A program made the position numbers and the translations under genes. A stretch of DNA of 40,820 nucleotides from Polaromonas sp. (GTDB lineage Bacteria; Pseudomonadota; Gammaproteobacteria; Burkholderiales; Burkholderiaceae_C). This document shows, piece by piece, positions 16,750-34,114 of this stretch (positions are counted from its first letter, which is position 1; every line of letters starts with the position of its first letter). Location: positions 1 through 40,820 of the forward strand of contig PNNC01000032.1 of assembly GCA_013824015.1 (NCBI GenBank), written 5' to 3'. The notes beneath the pieces were generated by a model that saw only the letters and a list, made by a program, of their open reading frames with translations, was not told the origin of the DNA and did no database searches.

Positions 16750-18461
16750 GTGTTCGCATGGGCGCGGGCCGCCACCGCCGCCAGCAACTCGAACAGCACG
16801 GCCGGATCGACCGGCTTGACCAGGTGCTGGTCAAAACCGGCTTCGTCCGAGCGGCGCCGGTCATCGGCCTGGCCCCAGCCGGTGCAGGCCACAATGGTCC
16901 GGGCCGCGCCGCCGGCCTGGGCGCGGATCTGCGCGCAGGCCTCGTAGCCGTTGAGTCGGGGCATGCCGATGTCCAGCAGCACCACCTGCGGATCAAACTC
17001 CGCGGCGGCATCCACCGCTGCCTGGCCGTCATTCGCCTGTCGCACCGTGTGGCCCATCAGTTCGAGCAGGCTGGCCAGCGTCGCGCAGGCGTCCTGGTTG
17101 TCGTCGGCAATCAGGATGCGCAGGTCTTGCGAGGCCATCAGGCTGTCGCCCGCGCTGTCCTGCGCCGGCGGCGTTGACAGCCCGGCGGCGGTCCCTGCCA
17201 TGAGCGGCAGCCGCACCTCGAATTCGCTGCCGAGTCCCGGTCCCTCGCTGCGCGCCAGCACCGTGCCGCCGTGCATCTCGACCAGCCGCTGCGTCAGCGA
17301 CAGGCCGATGCCCAGGCCGCCGCGCGAGCGCGACAGCGCGGTCTCCACCTGGGAAAACAGCTCGAAGACACTTTGCAGACGGTCGGCGGGAATGCCGATG
17401 CCACTGTCTTTCACGGTGACCACCAGGTCGTTGCCGGCCTGTCTGGCCTGGACCTCGATGCGCCCGCCGCGGTCCATGTACTTGGCGGCGTTGTTCAGCA
17501 GGTTCATGAAGGCCTGCGTCAGGCGTGTCCGGTCCGCATGCAGCGACAGGCGTTCACCGGGCAGGGACAACACCAGCTGGTGCCCGCACTCGTCGATCAG
17601 CGGCCGGCTGCATTCGACGGCATCGCGCAGCACCTCCTCGGCCGTGAACCAGTCCTGGCGCAGCTCGATCTTGCCCTGGTTGATGCGGCTCACATCCATC
17701 AGGTCATCGATCAGCCGGCTCATGGCCTGAACCTGGCGGTCTATCACTTCGGCGCTCCATTGCAACTCCGGCGCGGCCAGGCCCTTCAGGCGCAGCAACT
17801 GCACCGCATTGCGGACCGGCGCCAGCGGGTTCCTCAGTTCGTGGGCCAGCGTGGCCAGGAACTCGTCCTTGCGGCGATTGGCATCCCGCAATTCGGCTTC
17901 ACGCAAGGCCAGCGTGGTGGTGCGCTCGGTGACACGCCGGTCCAGCGTCTCGTTCAGCTCGCGCAGGCGCTCCTCGGCCTTGCGGCGTTCGCCGATCTCC
18001 GTCGTCAGCGTCTGGTTGGCCAGCGCCAGCGCCCGGCCCTTGGAAAACAGCTCGGCAAACACCGCCACCTTGGAGCGCAGCACCGCCGTGTTCACCGGCT
18101 TGTGCAGGTAGTCCACCGCGCCGCTGCCGTAGCCTTCGAGGATGTGCTGGTCCTCGTTGTAGTACGCCGTCAGGAAGATGATGGGAACCCGCGCCGTTTT
18201 CTTGCGTTCCTTGATGATTTGCGCCAGCTCGAACCCGGTCATGCCGGGCATGCGCACGTCCAGCACCAGCACCGCGAATTCCTGCGCCATCAGGGCCAGC
18301 AGGGCTTCCTGGCCCGAGTGGGCGCGCACCAGCCGGTAGCCGGGATCATCCAGGATGGATTCCAGAACGGTCAGGTTTCTCGGCTCGTCGTCAACGATCA
18401 GGATATTGACCTGGTCGGCGGGCGCAAGGACGGCTGGGTCCGGAGAAAGAGAGCTTTTCAC
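16746..18461 (-). CDS. soluble hybrid histidine kinase, REC-HisKA-HATPase-REC
   Basis: A 571-residue cytoplasmic signalling protein. The N-terminal receiver (about 17-135) has phospho-acceptor Asp68 (LVLDVRMPGMTG) and Lys121. A coiled-coil linker follows (about 145-195), then HisKA with His207 (FLATLAHELRNPLAPV), a HATPase domain (DSGIGIPADRLQSVFELFSQV, GGLGIGLSLTQRLV) and a C-terminal receiver with Asp497 (LLDIGMPRLNG). No membrane segment is present. The start is GTG at 18461 with a weak ribosome site. It begins 27 nt after the giant HAMP kinase ends, so the two are very likely co-transcribed. The N-terminal receiver is a natural target for the upstream kinase, which suggests a phosphorelay. 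No Hpt or DNA-binding output is encoded beside them. Confidence 0.88.
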   Translation of the reverse strand: MKSSLSPDPAVLAPADQVNILIVDDEPRNLTVLESILDDPGYRLVRAHSGQEALLALMAQEFAVLVLDVRMPGMTGFELAQIIKERKKTARVPIIFLTAYYNEDQHILEGYGSGAVDYLHKPVNTAVLRSKVAVFAELFSKGRALALANQTLTTEIGERRKAEERLRELNETLDRRVTERTTTLALREAELRDANRRKDEFLATLAHELRNPLAPVRNAVQLLRLKGLAAPELQWSAEVIDRQVQAMSRLIDDLMDVSRINQGKIELRQDWFTAEEVLRDAVECSRPLIDECGHQLVLSLPGERLSLHADRTRLTQAFMNLLNNAAKYMDRGGRIEVQARQAGNDLVVTVKDSGIGIPADRLQSVFELFSQVETALSRSRGGLGIGLSLTQRLVEMHGGTVLARSEGPGLGSEFEVRLPLMAGTAAGLSTPPAQDSAGDSLMASQDLRILIADDNQDACATLASLLELMGHTVRQANDGQAAVDAAAEFDPQVVLLDIGMPRLNGYEACAQIRAQAGGAARTIVACTGWGQADDRRRSDEAGFDQHLVKPVDPAVLFELLAAVAARAHANT

Positions 18462-18488
18462 GTCAGGCCTGGTCAGGTTGGGGATCGA

Positions 18489-25658
<7,170 letters not shown>

Positions 25659-25962
25659 GGTGCCTGTCACTCTCTATCTACGTAGGTTGGCAAGAATGGG
25701 CGGTGGCTGGCGCACCGCGCGTACATTTTGTATCACCCACGAGTGTCTCTGTGCCGACGCGATTTCGCTGTAGGACGCGTCTGACGTGCGGGTTTTGCCA
25801 CTGGCCTGCGGGGGGCGCCTCAAGCGGCTGCAGCTCAAGCCTGTGGCTGCAGCGCCACAGTGGGCCCAGCTGCGGTTCCCGCGGCTGCCTGTTTTTTTGA
25901 GCATCAAAAGTGCGCTGGCCCCATGTCCCGCCTTGCTGAGCAGCTATCAAATCAGGAGCGCC
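25659..25962. other. intergenic region between glucan synthase and giant kinase
   Basis: About 300 bp without a convincing gene. It must hold the giant-kinase promoter on the minus strand. A TACA-TTT-TGTA inverted repeat (25722-25732) reads GATACAAAATG on that strand and could be a -10 region or a small operator, about 65-70 nt before the start codon; no clear -35 is visible. The end nearest the glucan synthase holds repeat copy D. Confidence 0.45.
25892..25959 (+). repeat. interspersed palindromic repeat, copy D (diverged)
   Basis: It has a T-run left end, then GAGCATCAAAAGTGCGCTGG, a CCATGTCCCGCCTTG middle part and a core AGCTATCAAATCAGGAGC whose right arm has decayed. It ends 3 nt from the stop codon of the cyclic glucan synthase. 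Confidence 0.65.
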
Positions 25963-28900
25963 TCAAACCACTGCAGGCCGCACCAGCAGCCGGGCCTGTC
26001 GCGGCAGCGCCGACAGCAGCACGGCTTCTCCTTCCGCCAGCACCCGATCCGGCGCAGGGCCGGCGGGCGCTGCCGCAGCGTCACGCTGCCAGCGCACGCT
26101 GAGCACCTGCTCGGCCTCCAGCCGCAGCGTGATTTCAAAAGCGGGCCAGTGTGCCGGCACCCGCGGCGACAGCGACAACACCCCTTGCCGAACGCTCAGA
26201 CCCAGCAGGGTCTCGAGCGACGCACGGTGCAGCCAGGCGGCCGAACCGGTGTACCAGCTCCAGCCGCCACGGCCCACATAAGGCGGCGCGCTGTAGACGT
26301 CGCCGGCCATCACATACGGCTCGAGTTCGTAGGCCGGGCCGCGCAGCGGATGCCGGCTGCGGTGGGCCGGACTCAGCGCCTGGAAACTTTCCCAGGCGGC
26401 TTCGGTGTCGCCGGTCTGCGCCTGCGCCATCAGGGCCCAGACACCGGCGTGCGAATACTGGCCGCCGTTTTCGCGCACCCCTGGCGGGTAGGCCTGGATG
26501 TAGCCCGGGTTGTTGACCGAGGTCTGCAGCGGCGGCGTCAGCAAGCGCAGCAGGCCGGCCTGCTTGTCCACCAGTTGCTCGTTCATGGCCTGCATCGCAG
26601 GCACCGTGAAGGCGTCGCTGGACGCACCGGACAACACCGACCAGGCCTGGGCGATCAGGTCGATGCGGCATTCGTCGTTCTGCGAGGAGCCCAGCGGCGC
26701 GCCGTTGTCGAAGAAGGCGCGGCGGAACCAGGCGCCGTCCCAGCCGTGGCTGTGCAGCGCTGCGATCCAGCCGGCGCGGGCGTCCAGCCATGTCTGCGCC
26801 CGTGGACCCTCGCCGCGGGCCTGCGCCAGCGGCGCAAATTTTTCAACCACGGCGCACAGGAACCAGGCCAGCCATACCGACTCGCCCTTGCCCTCGTGCC
26901 CGACCCGGTTCATGCCGTCGTTCCAGTCGCCGGTGCCCATCAGCGGCAGGCCATGGATACCGGTGGTCAGGCTGCGGTCGATCGCGCGCGCGCCATGCTC
27001 GAACACCGTGGCGCTCTGACCACCCGGCTGCGGCGCATAGTAGGCGTCTTCGGCGCCGTCGGGGATCGTCGCGCCGGTGATGAAGGACACGTCCTCGTCG
27101 AGCAGCGTGCTGTCGCCGGTGACATCGAGGTAATGCGCGCAGGCAAACGGCAGCCACAGCAGGTCGTCGGAAAAATGCGTGCGCACGCCTTCGCCGCCCG
27201 GGGCGTGCCACCAGTGCTGCACATCACCTTCGGGGAACTGGCGCGAGGCGTTGAGAACAATCTGGTCGCGCAGGCGGCGTGGCTCGACCAGCGCAAACGC
27301 CATCGCGTCCTGCAACTGGTCGCGGAAACCGAAGGCGCCACCGGCCTGGTAAAAACCGGCCTTGGACCACAACCGCGATGTCAGCGTCTGGTACAGCAGC
27401 CAGCGGTTGGCCAGCGCGTCGAACAGCGGATCGGGCGTCTGCACCTCGACCTTGCCGAGCAGCCCGGACCAGTACTGCCTGACGCCGGCCAGCGCCTCGG
27501 CCAGGTCGCGGCCCTGCCAGTCGCGCGCCAGCTGTTCGGCCTGCGTGGCATCCGGCGCGTGGCCCAGCAAAAAGGCGAAGTCCATCTGCTGGCCGGCTTG
27601 CAGCGTGAAGCTGCCGGCCAGCGCCGCGCAGGGATCGGCCGCGTTGCCCGACTGCTGGCCCAGCACCTCGGGCAGCACCAGGCGGCCGGCCACATCAAAA
27701 AACTCGCTGCGGTCACAGGTCCATTGCAGCGGGTCGGGCAGGCCCGCCAGTGACAAAAACGCCGTGCTGCCGCCAAAACCGGCGCGGCTTTCGCGCTGCT
27801 GCGCCATCACCGTGGGCTGGTTCGGGTCTTTCCAGCCGGCCACGGTGCGGCGCTCCTGGCGCGAGCCGCCCAGTTGCCACTCCAGCATGGCCAGGGCGCG
27901 CAGCGGCCGTGCCTCGCTGCCCTGGTTGTGCAGCCGGACGCTCACCACCTTGATGGCATCGCTGCGGTCCGCAAAGAAGGTGGTCTCGGCGAGCAGGTCG
28001 CCATGCCGGCAGCTGAACACCGTGTAACCCTGGCCGTGGCGCACGCCGTAACGCAGCGCCGAGCCGCTTTCGGTCGAGGGTGTCAGCGCCAGCAGCTTTT
28101 GCGTGGCGGCGTCCTGCAGCAGGTAGTGTTCGCCGGCCGGGTCCTGCAGCGGGTCATTGGACCAGGGGGTGAGCTGGTGCATGCGGCTGTTGACGGCCCA
28201 GCTGTAGCCCGCGCCGGCTTCCGACACCTGAAAGCCGAACGAGGGATTGGCGATCACATTGACCCAGGGCCGCGGCGGACGGTGCTGGTGGTCCACACTG
28301 AAGCGGAACTCGCCACTGGCGGCGTCAAACTCGCCGGCCGGTGACTGCGTGGCGGCGACCGGTGCCGCTGAAGGATCGGCCAGCGCCGCGCTCGGCACCG
28401 GCGGGACGGCCGGCACGGCACGGCGGCGCAGGCCGGTGGCGCCCTGGAGCGCGGCGAGCTGCTGCTCCAGCGGGCGCCCGTCGGCGACAAAGATGAAACG
28501 CGCCAGACCCGCCAGCACGGCTTTTTCCGAGGCGGCCATTTCGTGGTCGCGCAGCAGGAAAAAACCGCCGGCATCGTTGCGCGGGAAGCTGTTTTCCGAC
28601 TGCTGGCGCATGCGGTCGTGCAGCGCGAGGATGTCGCGCTGCAGCGGCATCAGGTAGGAATTGACCTCGCTGTTGATGATCACCACATCCACCGCCAGGC
28701 CGCCGAACGTCCACAGCGGCTGGGCCCGCAGCAGCGCATCGACCAGCGACAGGCCGTTGCTGGAATGGATACGCACCAGCACGATGGGTTTGTCGCCGGA
28801 CAGGCCGAAGCGCCAGAGCTGGCGCTGGTCGAGCAGCGCGCGTTCGGTCTGCGGCCGGGTGGCGGTGTACATCAGCGCGGTGTTGATGTCCTGCAGCGCG

Positions 28901-31900
28901 GCATTGCGCTCGGGCGCCACACCGAGGTCGCGCAGGCGCACCTGCGCCAGCGTGGCGGCCATGCGGGTGGCGCGCTCGACATGCATGGGCTGCAGGTATT
29001 TGTCGATGCGCGCGACCAGCTCCTCGCTGCTTTCCGCCGCGGCGGTGGCAAAGCTCAGGCGTGCCATGTCGCCCGCGGCAATCCGGATCCGGATACACAG
29101 GCCGGCCACCGGGTCCAGCCCGTTCATCGGCGCCTCGCCGTCCTGCGTGGCTTCCGCCAGCAGCGCCGGCTGCGACGCCAGGCGGTTGCGGCCAAGAAAG
29201 GACCGGCGGTCGGTGATGGCATGGGCGGAGCGCACATTGGCGTCTGCGGCGGCCAGGAAGTGGGTCACCGACATCGCCGGGTCGCCCTGCAGCCTCGGCT
29301 TGCGCGTGAGCATCAGGGCCCGCCACGGGGCGTGCCAGCGGGTGGCGATGAACAGGTTGGAAAAGGCCGGGTGCGCCTCATCGGCGCGCGGGTCGGCCAG
29401 CACCGCCTCGAAACAGGACACCACGTCCAGCGTGATTTCGTGCGCCGAGACATTGAGCAGGGTCACCGTGCGCAGTTCGGTATCGTCCTCGGGACTGACC
29501 AGCACCGTGGTGGTGGCCTCGATCTCCGGCGATGTGGCCAGGAACTCGACACGGTCGGCCAGGAAGGTGGCCTTGTAGGTCCAGTCGGGATGCGGCGCGG
29601 GATGCGAGGTCAGCGAGGACATGCGGTCCTGCCCGGCCGGGCGCAGGTAGACGAAGCTGCCATAGGCGTCGCGCAGCAGGTCGTCACGCCAGCGCGTGAT
29701 GTTCTTGCCGCGCCAGCGGCTGACGCCGGCGCCGTTGGCGCGCAGGGCCACGCTGTAGTGGCCGTTGGACAGCAATTGGGTGGGCTGCCAGCCGGAGGCG
29801 GCGGGGTCGACCTCGCGCGAGTGGTACAGCGCGTCTTCACGCAGCTCTTCCGGCTCGGGCAGGCTGCGCGGGTCGGCGCTGTTGATGATCTGCCGCGGCG
29901 TTTTCTCATGCAGCAGCGACGCGTGGGCCTGGATCAGCGGCGCCGACGAGAACCAGCGGCGCGGCGCCTCGCGGCACAGCAGGTTGCACAGCGCCACCAG
30001 GGACATGCCCTGGTGATGCGCCATGAAGGTGTTGACCACGCTGAAGGCCTGCGCGCCCGGTTGCCTGGCGACCGTGAAGTCAACCGCATCAACAAAGCCG
30101 TAGTCACCCCGCGCCCCGGCCATCTCGAGCTGGCGCAGGTTGCCCACCGCTTCGCGCGGCGTGAACATCGCGGCCATCACGCTGGCATAGGGCGCCACCA
30201 CCCGGTCCCCCGGCGGTGTGCGGCGCAGCGCCAGGCGCGGCACCCCGAATGGCGAATACTGGTAGGCCAGCGTGTGGTCCTGACCGAAGTAGGCCGACTC
30301 GGACACGCCCCAGGGCAATTGCTGCGCGCGGCCGAAGGCCTGCTGCTCCATCACCGCCGCCAGCCCCGAGATGTGCAGCAGGCCCTGGTCGGGTTCACAC
30401 ATGACCAGCGCGGGCATCAGGTACTCGAACATCGATCCCGACCAGGACTTGAGCCCCGGCGTGATGCCGACCGTCAGGAAGCTGCGGCCCAGCGCCTGCC
30501 AGTGGCGCCGCGGCACGTCGCCCTTGGCAATCGCCAGAAAGCTGGTCAGCCGCGACTCGGAGGCCATCAGGTCGTAATAACTGGCATCGAGTGCGTGTTC
30601 ATGCACGCGCAGGCCGATGTGGAAAAGATGGCGCTTGGGGTTGTACAGGCCGCTGAAGTCCATCGCCATGCAGAGGCTGTCGCAGCGCGCGGCAATGCTG
30701 TCCAGGCTGGCCATCTGGTCGGCCGGGGTGTTTTCGCGCGTGCGCAACTGCCGCGCGGCCTGGGCCACGGCAAGCAGGTGGCCGGCAAGGTTGCCGCTGT
30801 CCACGGTGGAGACATAGGCCGGCGCCAGCACTTCCAGCGTGCGGGTGTCGTACCAGTTCAGCAGGTGGCCCCGGTGTTTGGGCAGTCGATCGACCGTGGC
30901 CAGTGTGGCTTCCAGGCGGCGGATCAGCTCGGCGGTGGAAATCCATTCGAACTCGCGTGCGCAGGCGACCGCCAGCAGGTACATGCCGATGTTGGTCGGC
31001 GAGGTGCGGTGCGCAATGGTGGCTTCCGGCTCCATCTGCAGGTTGTCGGGCGGCAGGTGGTTGTCCTCCGCCACCACGCAGCGGTCGAAAAACTGCCAGG
31101 TCTGTTGCGCCAGTGTTGTCAGGTAGGCGCGGTCATCGTCCGCCAGCGGCTGTTTTGCTGCTGCGGGAACGCTGCCCCACCACGCCGGAAAGGGCGCCAG
31201 CGCCCAGAGCAGGAACAGCGCCGGCCCGGCCCAGGGGTAGGGGCTCCAGCAGGCCGCCAGCGCCAGCAGCAGGCACAGCACCGAGCTGGCGCGGTGGTTG
31301 CGCAAAAAGGCCGGCAGGCTGTAACGCGCCGACGCCTGGAGCTGGGCGGCGGTGGTCCATTCGAGCAGCTTGCGCCGGCTCACCGTCATGCGCCAGAGCG
31401 CGCGCACGATGGCGTCCAGCATCACGGCCGCTTGCGCAAACAGCTGGCTGAACTGCCAGGCGGTGGCCGCCAGGCCGCGCAGCACATCGCGCACGCCGAC
31501 GTCGAAGAAATGCAGCCAGGCGATGCCGCGCCGCGTCGGCACCAGGCCTGCCAGCGCACCCATCAGCGGGCCGGCCAGCAGCGCCGCGACCACACAGGCC
31601 AGCGCCGTGGCCAGCGGCACCGCCTGGGTGGCGATGACCCAGACCAGCAGCAGCACGCTGGCCGGCGCAATCAGCGAGCGGCGCAGGTTGTCGGCCATGC
31701 GCCACAGGCCCAGCGTGTCGATGCCGAAGCGACCTGCATGCAGCATCAGCGGCAACAACTGCCAGTCGCCGCGGGTCCAGCGATGCACGCGCGAAGCGGC
31801 GACACCAGCGTGGTGCGGGTGTTCTTCCATCAGCACCACGTCACCCACGTAGCCGCAGCGCGTTATGCTGCCTTCGAGCAGGTCGTGGCTCAGCACGGCG

Positions 31901-34110
31901 CCGTCGGGCAGGCGGCGGTCCAGCACCGCATGGACCGCCTGCACATGCAGCAGGCCCTTGCCGGTGAAGCTGCCCATGCCGAACAGGTCCTGGTACAGAT
32001 CGGACACACCGCTGCTGTAGGGATCGAGCCCGCCCTGGCCGGCAAACATCGCGTGGAAGGGCGAGCGTTCCTCCGGCGTCGGCAACGGGGTCACCACGCG
32101 CGGCTGCAGGATGCCGTAGCCGGCAAACACACGGCGCCGCACCGGGTCGATCTGCGGCGCATTGAGCGGGTGTGCCGCGATGGACACCAGCTCGCGCAGG
32201 GAGCCGGCCGGCAGGCCGGTGTCGCTGTCCAGCGTCAGCACATAACGCAGGCCGTCGGCCAGGCGCATGTCCGGGCCGACCGGGGCGAACCGGGGCACGC
32301 TGCCGTCGACGATCTGCCGCAGCAGCAGTTCCAGTTTGCCGCGCTTGCGTTCCCAGCCTATCCAGCGGCCTTCGGTGGTGCACCAGTGGCGGGGTCGATG
32401 CAGCAGGATAAAACGCGTGGGTGCGCCTTCGGCGGCCGGGTAGCTGCGGTTCAGCGCGCGGACCTTGTCCAGCGCGTCGTCGAGCAGGGCCTGGTCGCCG
32501 GGCAGGTGTTCCGAATCTGCATCGATCCAGTCGGTCAGCAGCGCAAACTGCGCCTCGGGTTCCCGGCTGGCCAGCCAGTGCAGGGACAGCCGGTGCGCCA
32601 GTTCGCTGTTGGACGACGGCGAGGCCAGCATGCAGGGCATGACCACCAGCACACGGTGCTCGGCGGGGATGCCTGCCGTGAAATCGAGCCGGGCCAGCGG
32701 CTGGATGCGGGCCGACTCGGCCACCAGCCGGTGGATCAGCGCGGCGACAGCTTCGGAGGCCGGAAAGACCATCAGCAGCACGGCCACCCAGCCGGTCCAG
32801 CCCAGACCGGACGTCGGGTGAACCGCCGCGTACAGTGCCAGCGCGGTGGCGCCGGCCCAGGCGGCGGCGTACAGCGGCAGGCGCCAGGCCCGCCAGTTGA
32901 TGCGGGCGCGACCCGCTGGGGCGGTCGCCCCGGGCGGCTGCAAGGCCGCTTCCAGCGCCGGGCGCCCCGGCCCCATCAGGTGGTAGCCCGCGGTCTGTGC
33001 CACGTCCGGCAGGCCGCCCCGGCTGGCGGCGGCGAGCACCGCTTCCGCGACCTGGTGTTCGGACTGGCCGCTTTGCTGCGCCAGCCGTTCCATGGCGCGC
33101 GTGATCTGCTGGCGCGTCATCTCGCTTTCGCTGGAAAAGCTGGGCAGGCGGCGCAGCACCTGCAGGGCGTGGCTGACCGGTTCGATCAGCTCGGTCCACT
33201 CGACCTGACCGATCAGGCGCAGCGTGGTGATGATGTTGCTGACGGTGAGGTTGGCCTCGACCTGGCTGGTTTGCGCTTCGCCGATCAGGCCCAGGCCGTC
33301 GGCGCAATGCCGCTCTGTCCAGGCCAGCAGCGGTGGCTCGGGATCGGCCCGCTCGCCCGGCATGCGCTGCCAGAGCTGGGTCAGGTAGCTGCGTTCCAGA
33401 CCGCGGTGTTTCATGTAGCCGTGCAGCTCGTCGAGGTCCTGCAGGCTCAGCTCCCCGGCCGCATCCCAGGCGGCATGCGCCACTTCGCGCGCGACCTTGT
33501 TCCAGGCGATCCGGTCGGCCATGCGGCGCAGGTTCTCCAGCAGCACCACCCGCAGCGTGGTCGGCAGTGCCCAGAGTTCGCCCAGCGTGAGTTCGCTGAC
33601 TTCCTGGTAGGCGTTCAGGAAGGCGGTGAACAGCACCGGGTCGAGCACGCTGTCGGTGTGGGCCACATAGGCCCAGGCAATGCCGTACACACGCGGCAGG
33701 CCTTCCAGCGGCTTGCCCGCCAGCTTGGGCAGGTCGGCGTAGTAGCGGTGCGGCACGCCTTCCTGGATCTGCTGAAGCTGCGCCTCGATCAGGTGGAAGT
33801 TGTCGAGCAGCCACTCGGCGGCCGGCGTGACGTAATGGCCGCGCCGGGAGGTGACGGCGATGTAGTCATAGGCTTCGCGCAGGCGGCTGATGTTTTCCTG
33901 GACCCGGGGGAAAAACAGCGGTCCGCGCGCCGGGCTGTCGCCGGCACGGACGGTCTGCGCGCGCGCCAGGCTGCGGCCATGCTGTTCAAAGCGATGCGCG
34001 CCGAACAGTTCGGCGCGTATCGGTTGCTGTATCTCGCCGTGGCGATCGAGCAGTATCTTCCTGGCGTAGGGGGTGAGGGTCTCCAGGCGGTGGATGACGG
34101 CCGTTTTCAC
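25963..34110 (-). CDS. ndvB: cyclic beta-1,2-glucan synthase (NdvB/ChvB type)
   Basis: This inner-membrane multidomain enzyme makes cyclic beta-1,2-glucan, an osmoregulated periplasmic polysaccharide, from UDP-glucose. The 2715-residue length is close to Agrobacterium ChvB and Brucella Cgs. After an N-terminal domain (about 1-380) and a helix pair (about 395-450) comes the GT84 glycosyltransferase, with TLDSDTGLPAGS (about 625) and the variant RVHRWTRGDWQL (about 780). Further helices follow (about 815-860 and 935-970), then glucoamylase-like and carbohydrate-binding regions, and a C-terminal GH94 phosphorylase domain with GTGDWNDGMNRVG (about 2397) that sets chain length. I prefer GTG 34110, 4 nt after the TGA of a small membrane ORF; a TTG-started extension to 34161 overlaps that ORF. 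The dedicated ABC exporter (NdvA/ChvA) is not in this window. Confidence 0.93.
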   Translation of the reverse strand: MKTAVIHRLETLTPYARKILLDRHGEIQQPIRAELFGAHRFEQHGRSLARAQTVRAGDSPARGPLFFPRVQENISRLREAYDYIAVTSRRGHYVTPAAEWLLDNFHLIEAQLQQIQEGVPHRYYADLPKLAGKPLEGLPRVYGIAWAYVAHTDSVLDPVLFTAFLNAYQEVSELTLGELWALPTTLRVVLLENLRRMADRIAWNKVAREVAHAAWDAAGELSLQDLDELHGYMKHRGLERSYLTQLWQRMPGERADPEPPLLAWTERHCADGLGLIGEAQTSQVEANLTVSNIITTLRLIGQVEWTELIEPVSHALQVLRRLPSFSSESEMTRQQITRAMERLAQQSGQSEHQVAEAVLAAASRGGLPDVAQTAGYHLMGPGRPALEAALQPPGATAPAGRARINWRAWRLPLYAAAWAGATALALYAAVHPTSGLGWTGWVAVLLMVFPASEAVAALIHRLVAESARIQPLARLDFTAGIPAEHRVLVVMPCMLASPSSNSELAHRLSLHWLASREPEAQFALLTDWIDADSEHLPGDQALLDDALDKVRALNRSYPAAEGAPTRFILLHRPRHWCTTEGRWIGWERKRGKLELLLRQIVDGSVPRFAPVGPDMRLADGLRYVLTLDSDTGLPAGSLRELVSIAAHPLNAPQIDPVRRRVFAGYGILQPRVVTPLPTPEERSPFHAMFAGQGGLDPYSSGVSDLYQDLFGMGSFTGKGLLHVQAVHAVLDRRLPDGAVLSHDLLEGSITRCGYVGDVVLMEEHPHHAGVAASRVHRWTRGDWQLLPLMLHAGRFGIDTLGLWRMADNLRRSLIAPASVLLLVWVIATQAVPLATALACVVAALLAGPLMGALAGLVPTRRGIAWLHFFDVGVRDVLRGLAATAWQFSQLFAQAAVMLDAIVRALWRMTVSRRKLLEWTTAAQLQASARYSLPAFLRNHRASSVLCLLLALAACWSPYPWAGPALFLLWALAPFPAWWGSVPAAAKQPLADDDRAYLTTLAQQTWQFFDRCVVAEDNHLPPDNLQMEPEATIAHRTSPTNIGMYLLAVACAREFEWISTAELIRRLEATLATVDRLPKHRGHLLNWYDTRTLEVLAPAYVSTVDSGNLAGHLLAVAQAARQLRTRENTPADQMASLDSIAARCDSLCMAMDFSGLYNPKRHLFHIGLRVHEHALDASYYDLMASESRLTSFLAIAKGDVPRRHWQALGRSFLTVGITPGLKSWSGSMFEYLMPALVMCEPDQGLLHISGLAAVMEQQAFGRAQQLPWGVSESAYFGQDHTLAYQYSPFGVPRLALRRTPPGDRVVAPYASVMAAMFTPREAVGNLRQLEMAGARGDYGFVDAVDFTVARQPGAQAFSVVNTFMAHHQGMSLVALCNLLCREAPRRWFSSAPLIQAHASLLHEKTPRQIINSADPRSLPEPEELREDALYHSREVDPAASGWQPTQLLSNGHYSVALRANGAGVSRWRGKNITRWRDDLLRDAYGSFVYLRPAGQDRMSSLTSHPAPHPDWTYKATFLADRVEFLATSPEIEATTTVLVSPEDDTELRTVTLLNVSAHEITLDVVSCFEAVLADPRADEAHPAFSNLFIATRWHAPWRALMLTRKPRLQGDPAMSVTHFLAAADANVRSAHAITDRRSFLGRNRLASQPALLAEATQDGEAPMNGLDPVAGLCIRIRIAAGDMARLSFATAAAESSEELVARIDKYLQPMHVERATRMAATLAQVRLRDLGVAPERNAALQDINTALMYTATRPQTERALLDQRQLWRFGLSGDKPIVLVRIHSSNGLSLVDALLRAQPLWTFGGLAVDVVIINSEVNSYLMPLQRDILALHDRMRQQSENSFPRNDAGGFFLLRDHEMAASEKAVLAGLARFIFVADGRPLEQQLAALQGATGLRRRAVPAVPPVPSAALADPSAAPVAATQSPAGEFDAASGEFRFSVDHQHRPPRPWVNVIANPSFGFQVSEAGAGYSWAVNSRMHQLTPWSNDPLQDPAGEHYLLQDAATQKLLALTPSTESGSALRYGVRHGQGYTVFSCRHGDLLAETTFFADRSDAIKVVSVRLHNQGSEARPLRALAMLEWQLGGSRQERRTVAGWKDPNQPTVMAQQRESRAGFGGSTAFLSLAGLPDPLQWTCDRSEFFDVAGRLVLPEVLGQQSGNAADPCAALAGSFTLQAGQQMDFAFLLGHAPDATQAEQLARDWQGRDLAEALAGVRQYWSGLLGKVEVQTPDPLFDALANRWLLYQTLTSRLWSKAGFYQAGGAFGFRDQLQDAMAFALVEPRRLRDQIVLNASRQFPEGDVQHWWHAPGGEGVRTHFSDDLLWLPFACAHYLDVTGDSTLLDEDVSFITGATIPDGAEDAYYAPQPGGQSATVFEHGARAIDRSLTTGIHGLPLMGTGDWNDGMNRVGHEGKGESVWLAWFLCAVVEKFAPLAQARGEGPRAQTWLDARAGWIAALHSHGWDGAWFRRAFFDNGAPLGSSQNDECRIDLIAQAWSVLSGASSDAFTVPAMQAMNEQLVDKQAGLLRLLTPPLQTSVNNPGYIQAYPPGVRENGGQYSHAGVWALMAQAQTGDTEAAWESFQALSPAHRSRHPLRGPAYELEPYVMAGDVYSAPPYVGRGGWSWYTGSAAWLHRASLETLLGLSVRQGVLSLSPRVPAHWPAFEITLRLEAEQVLSVRWQRDAAAAPAGPAPDRVLAEGEAVLLSALPRQARLLVRPAVV

Positions 34111-34114
34111 GCCC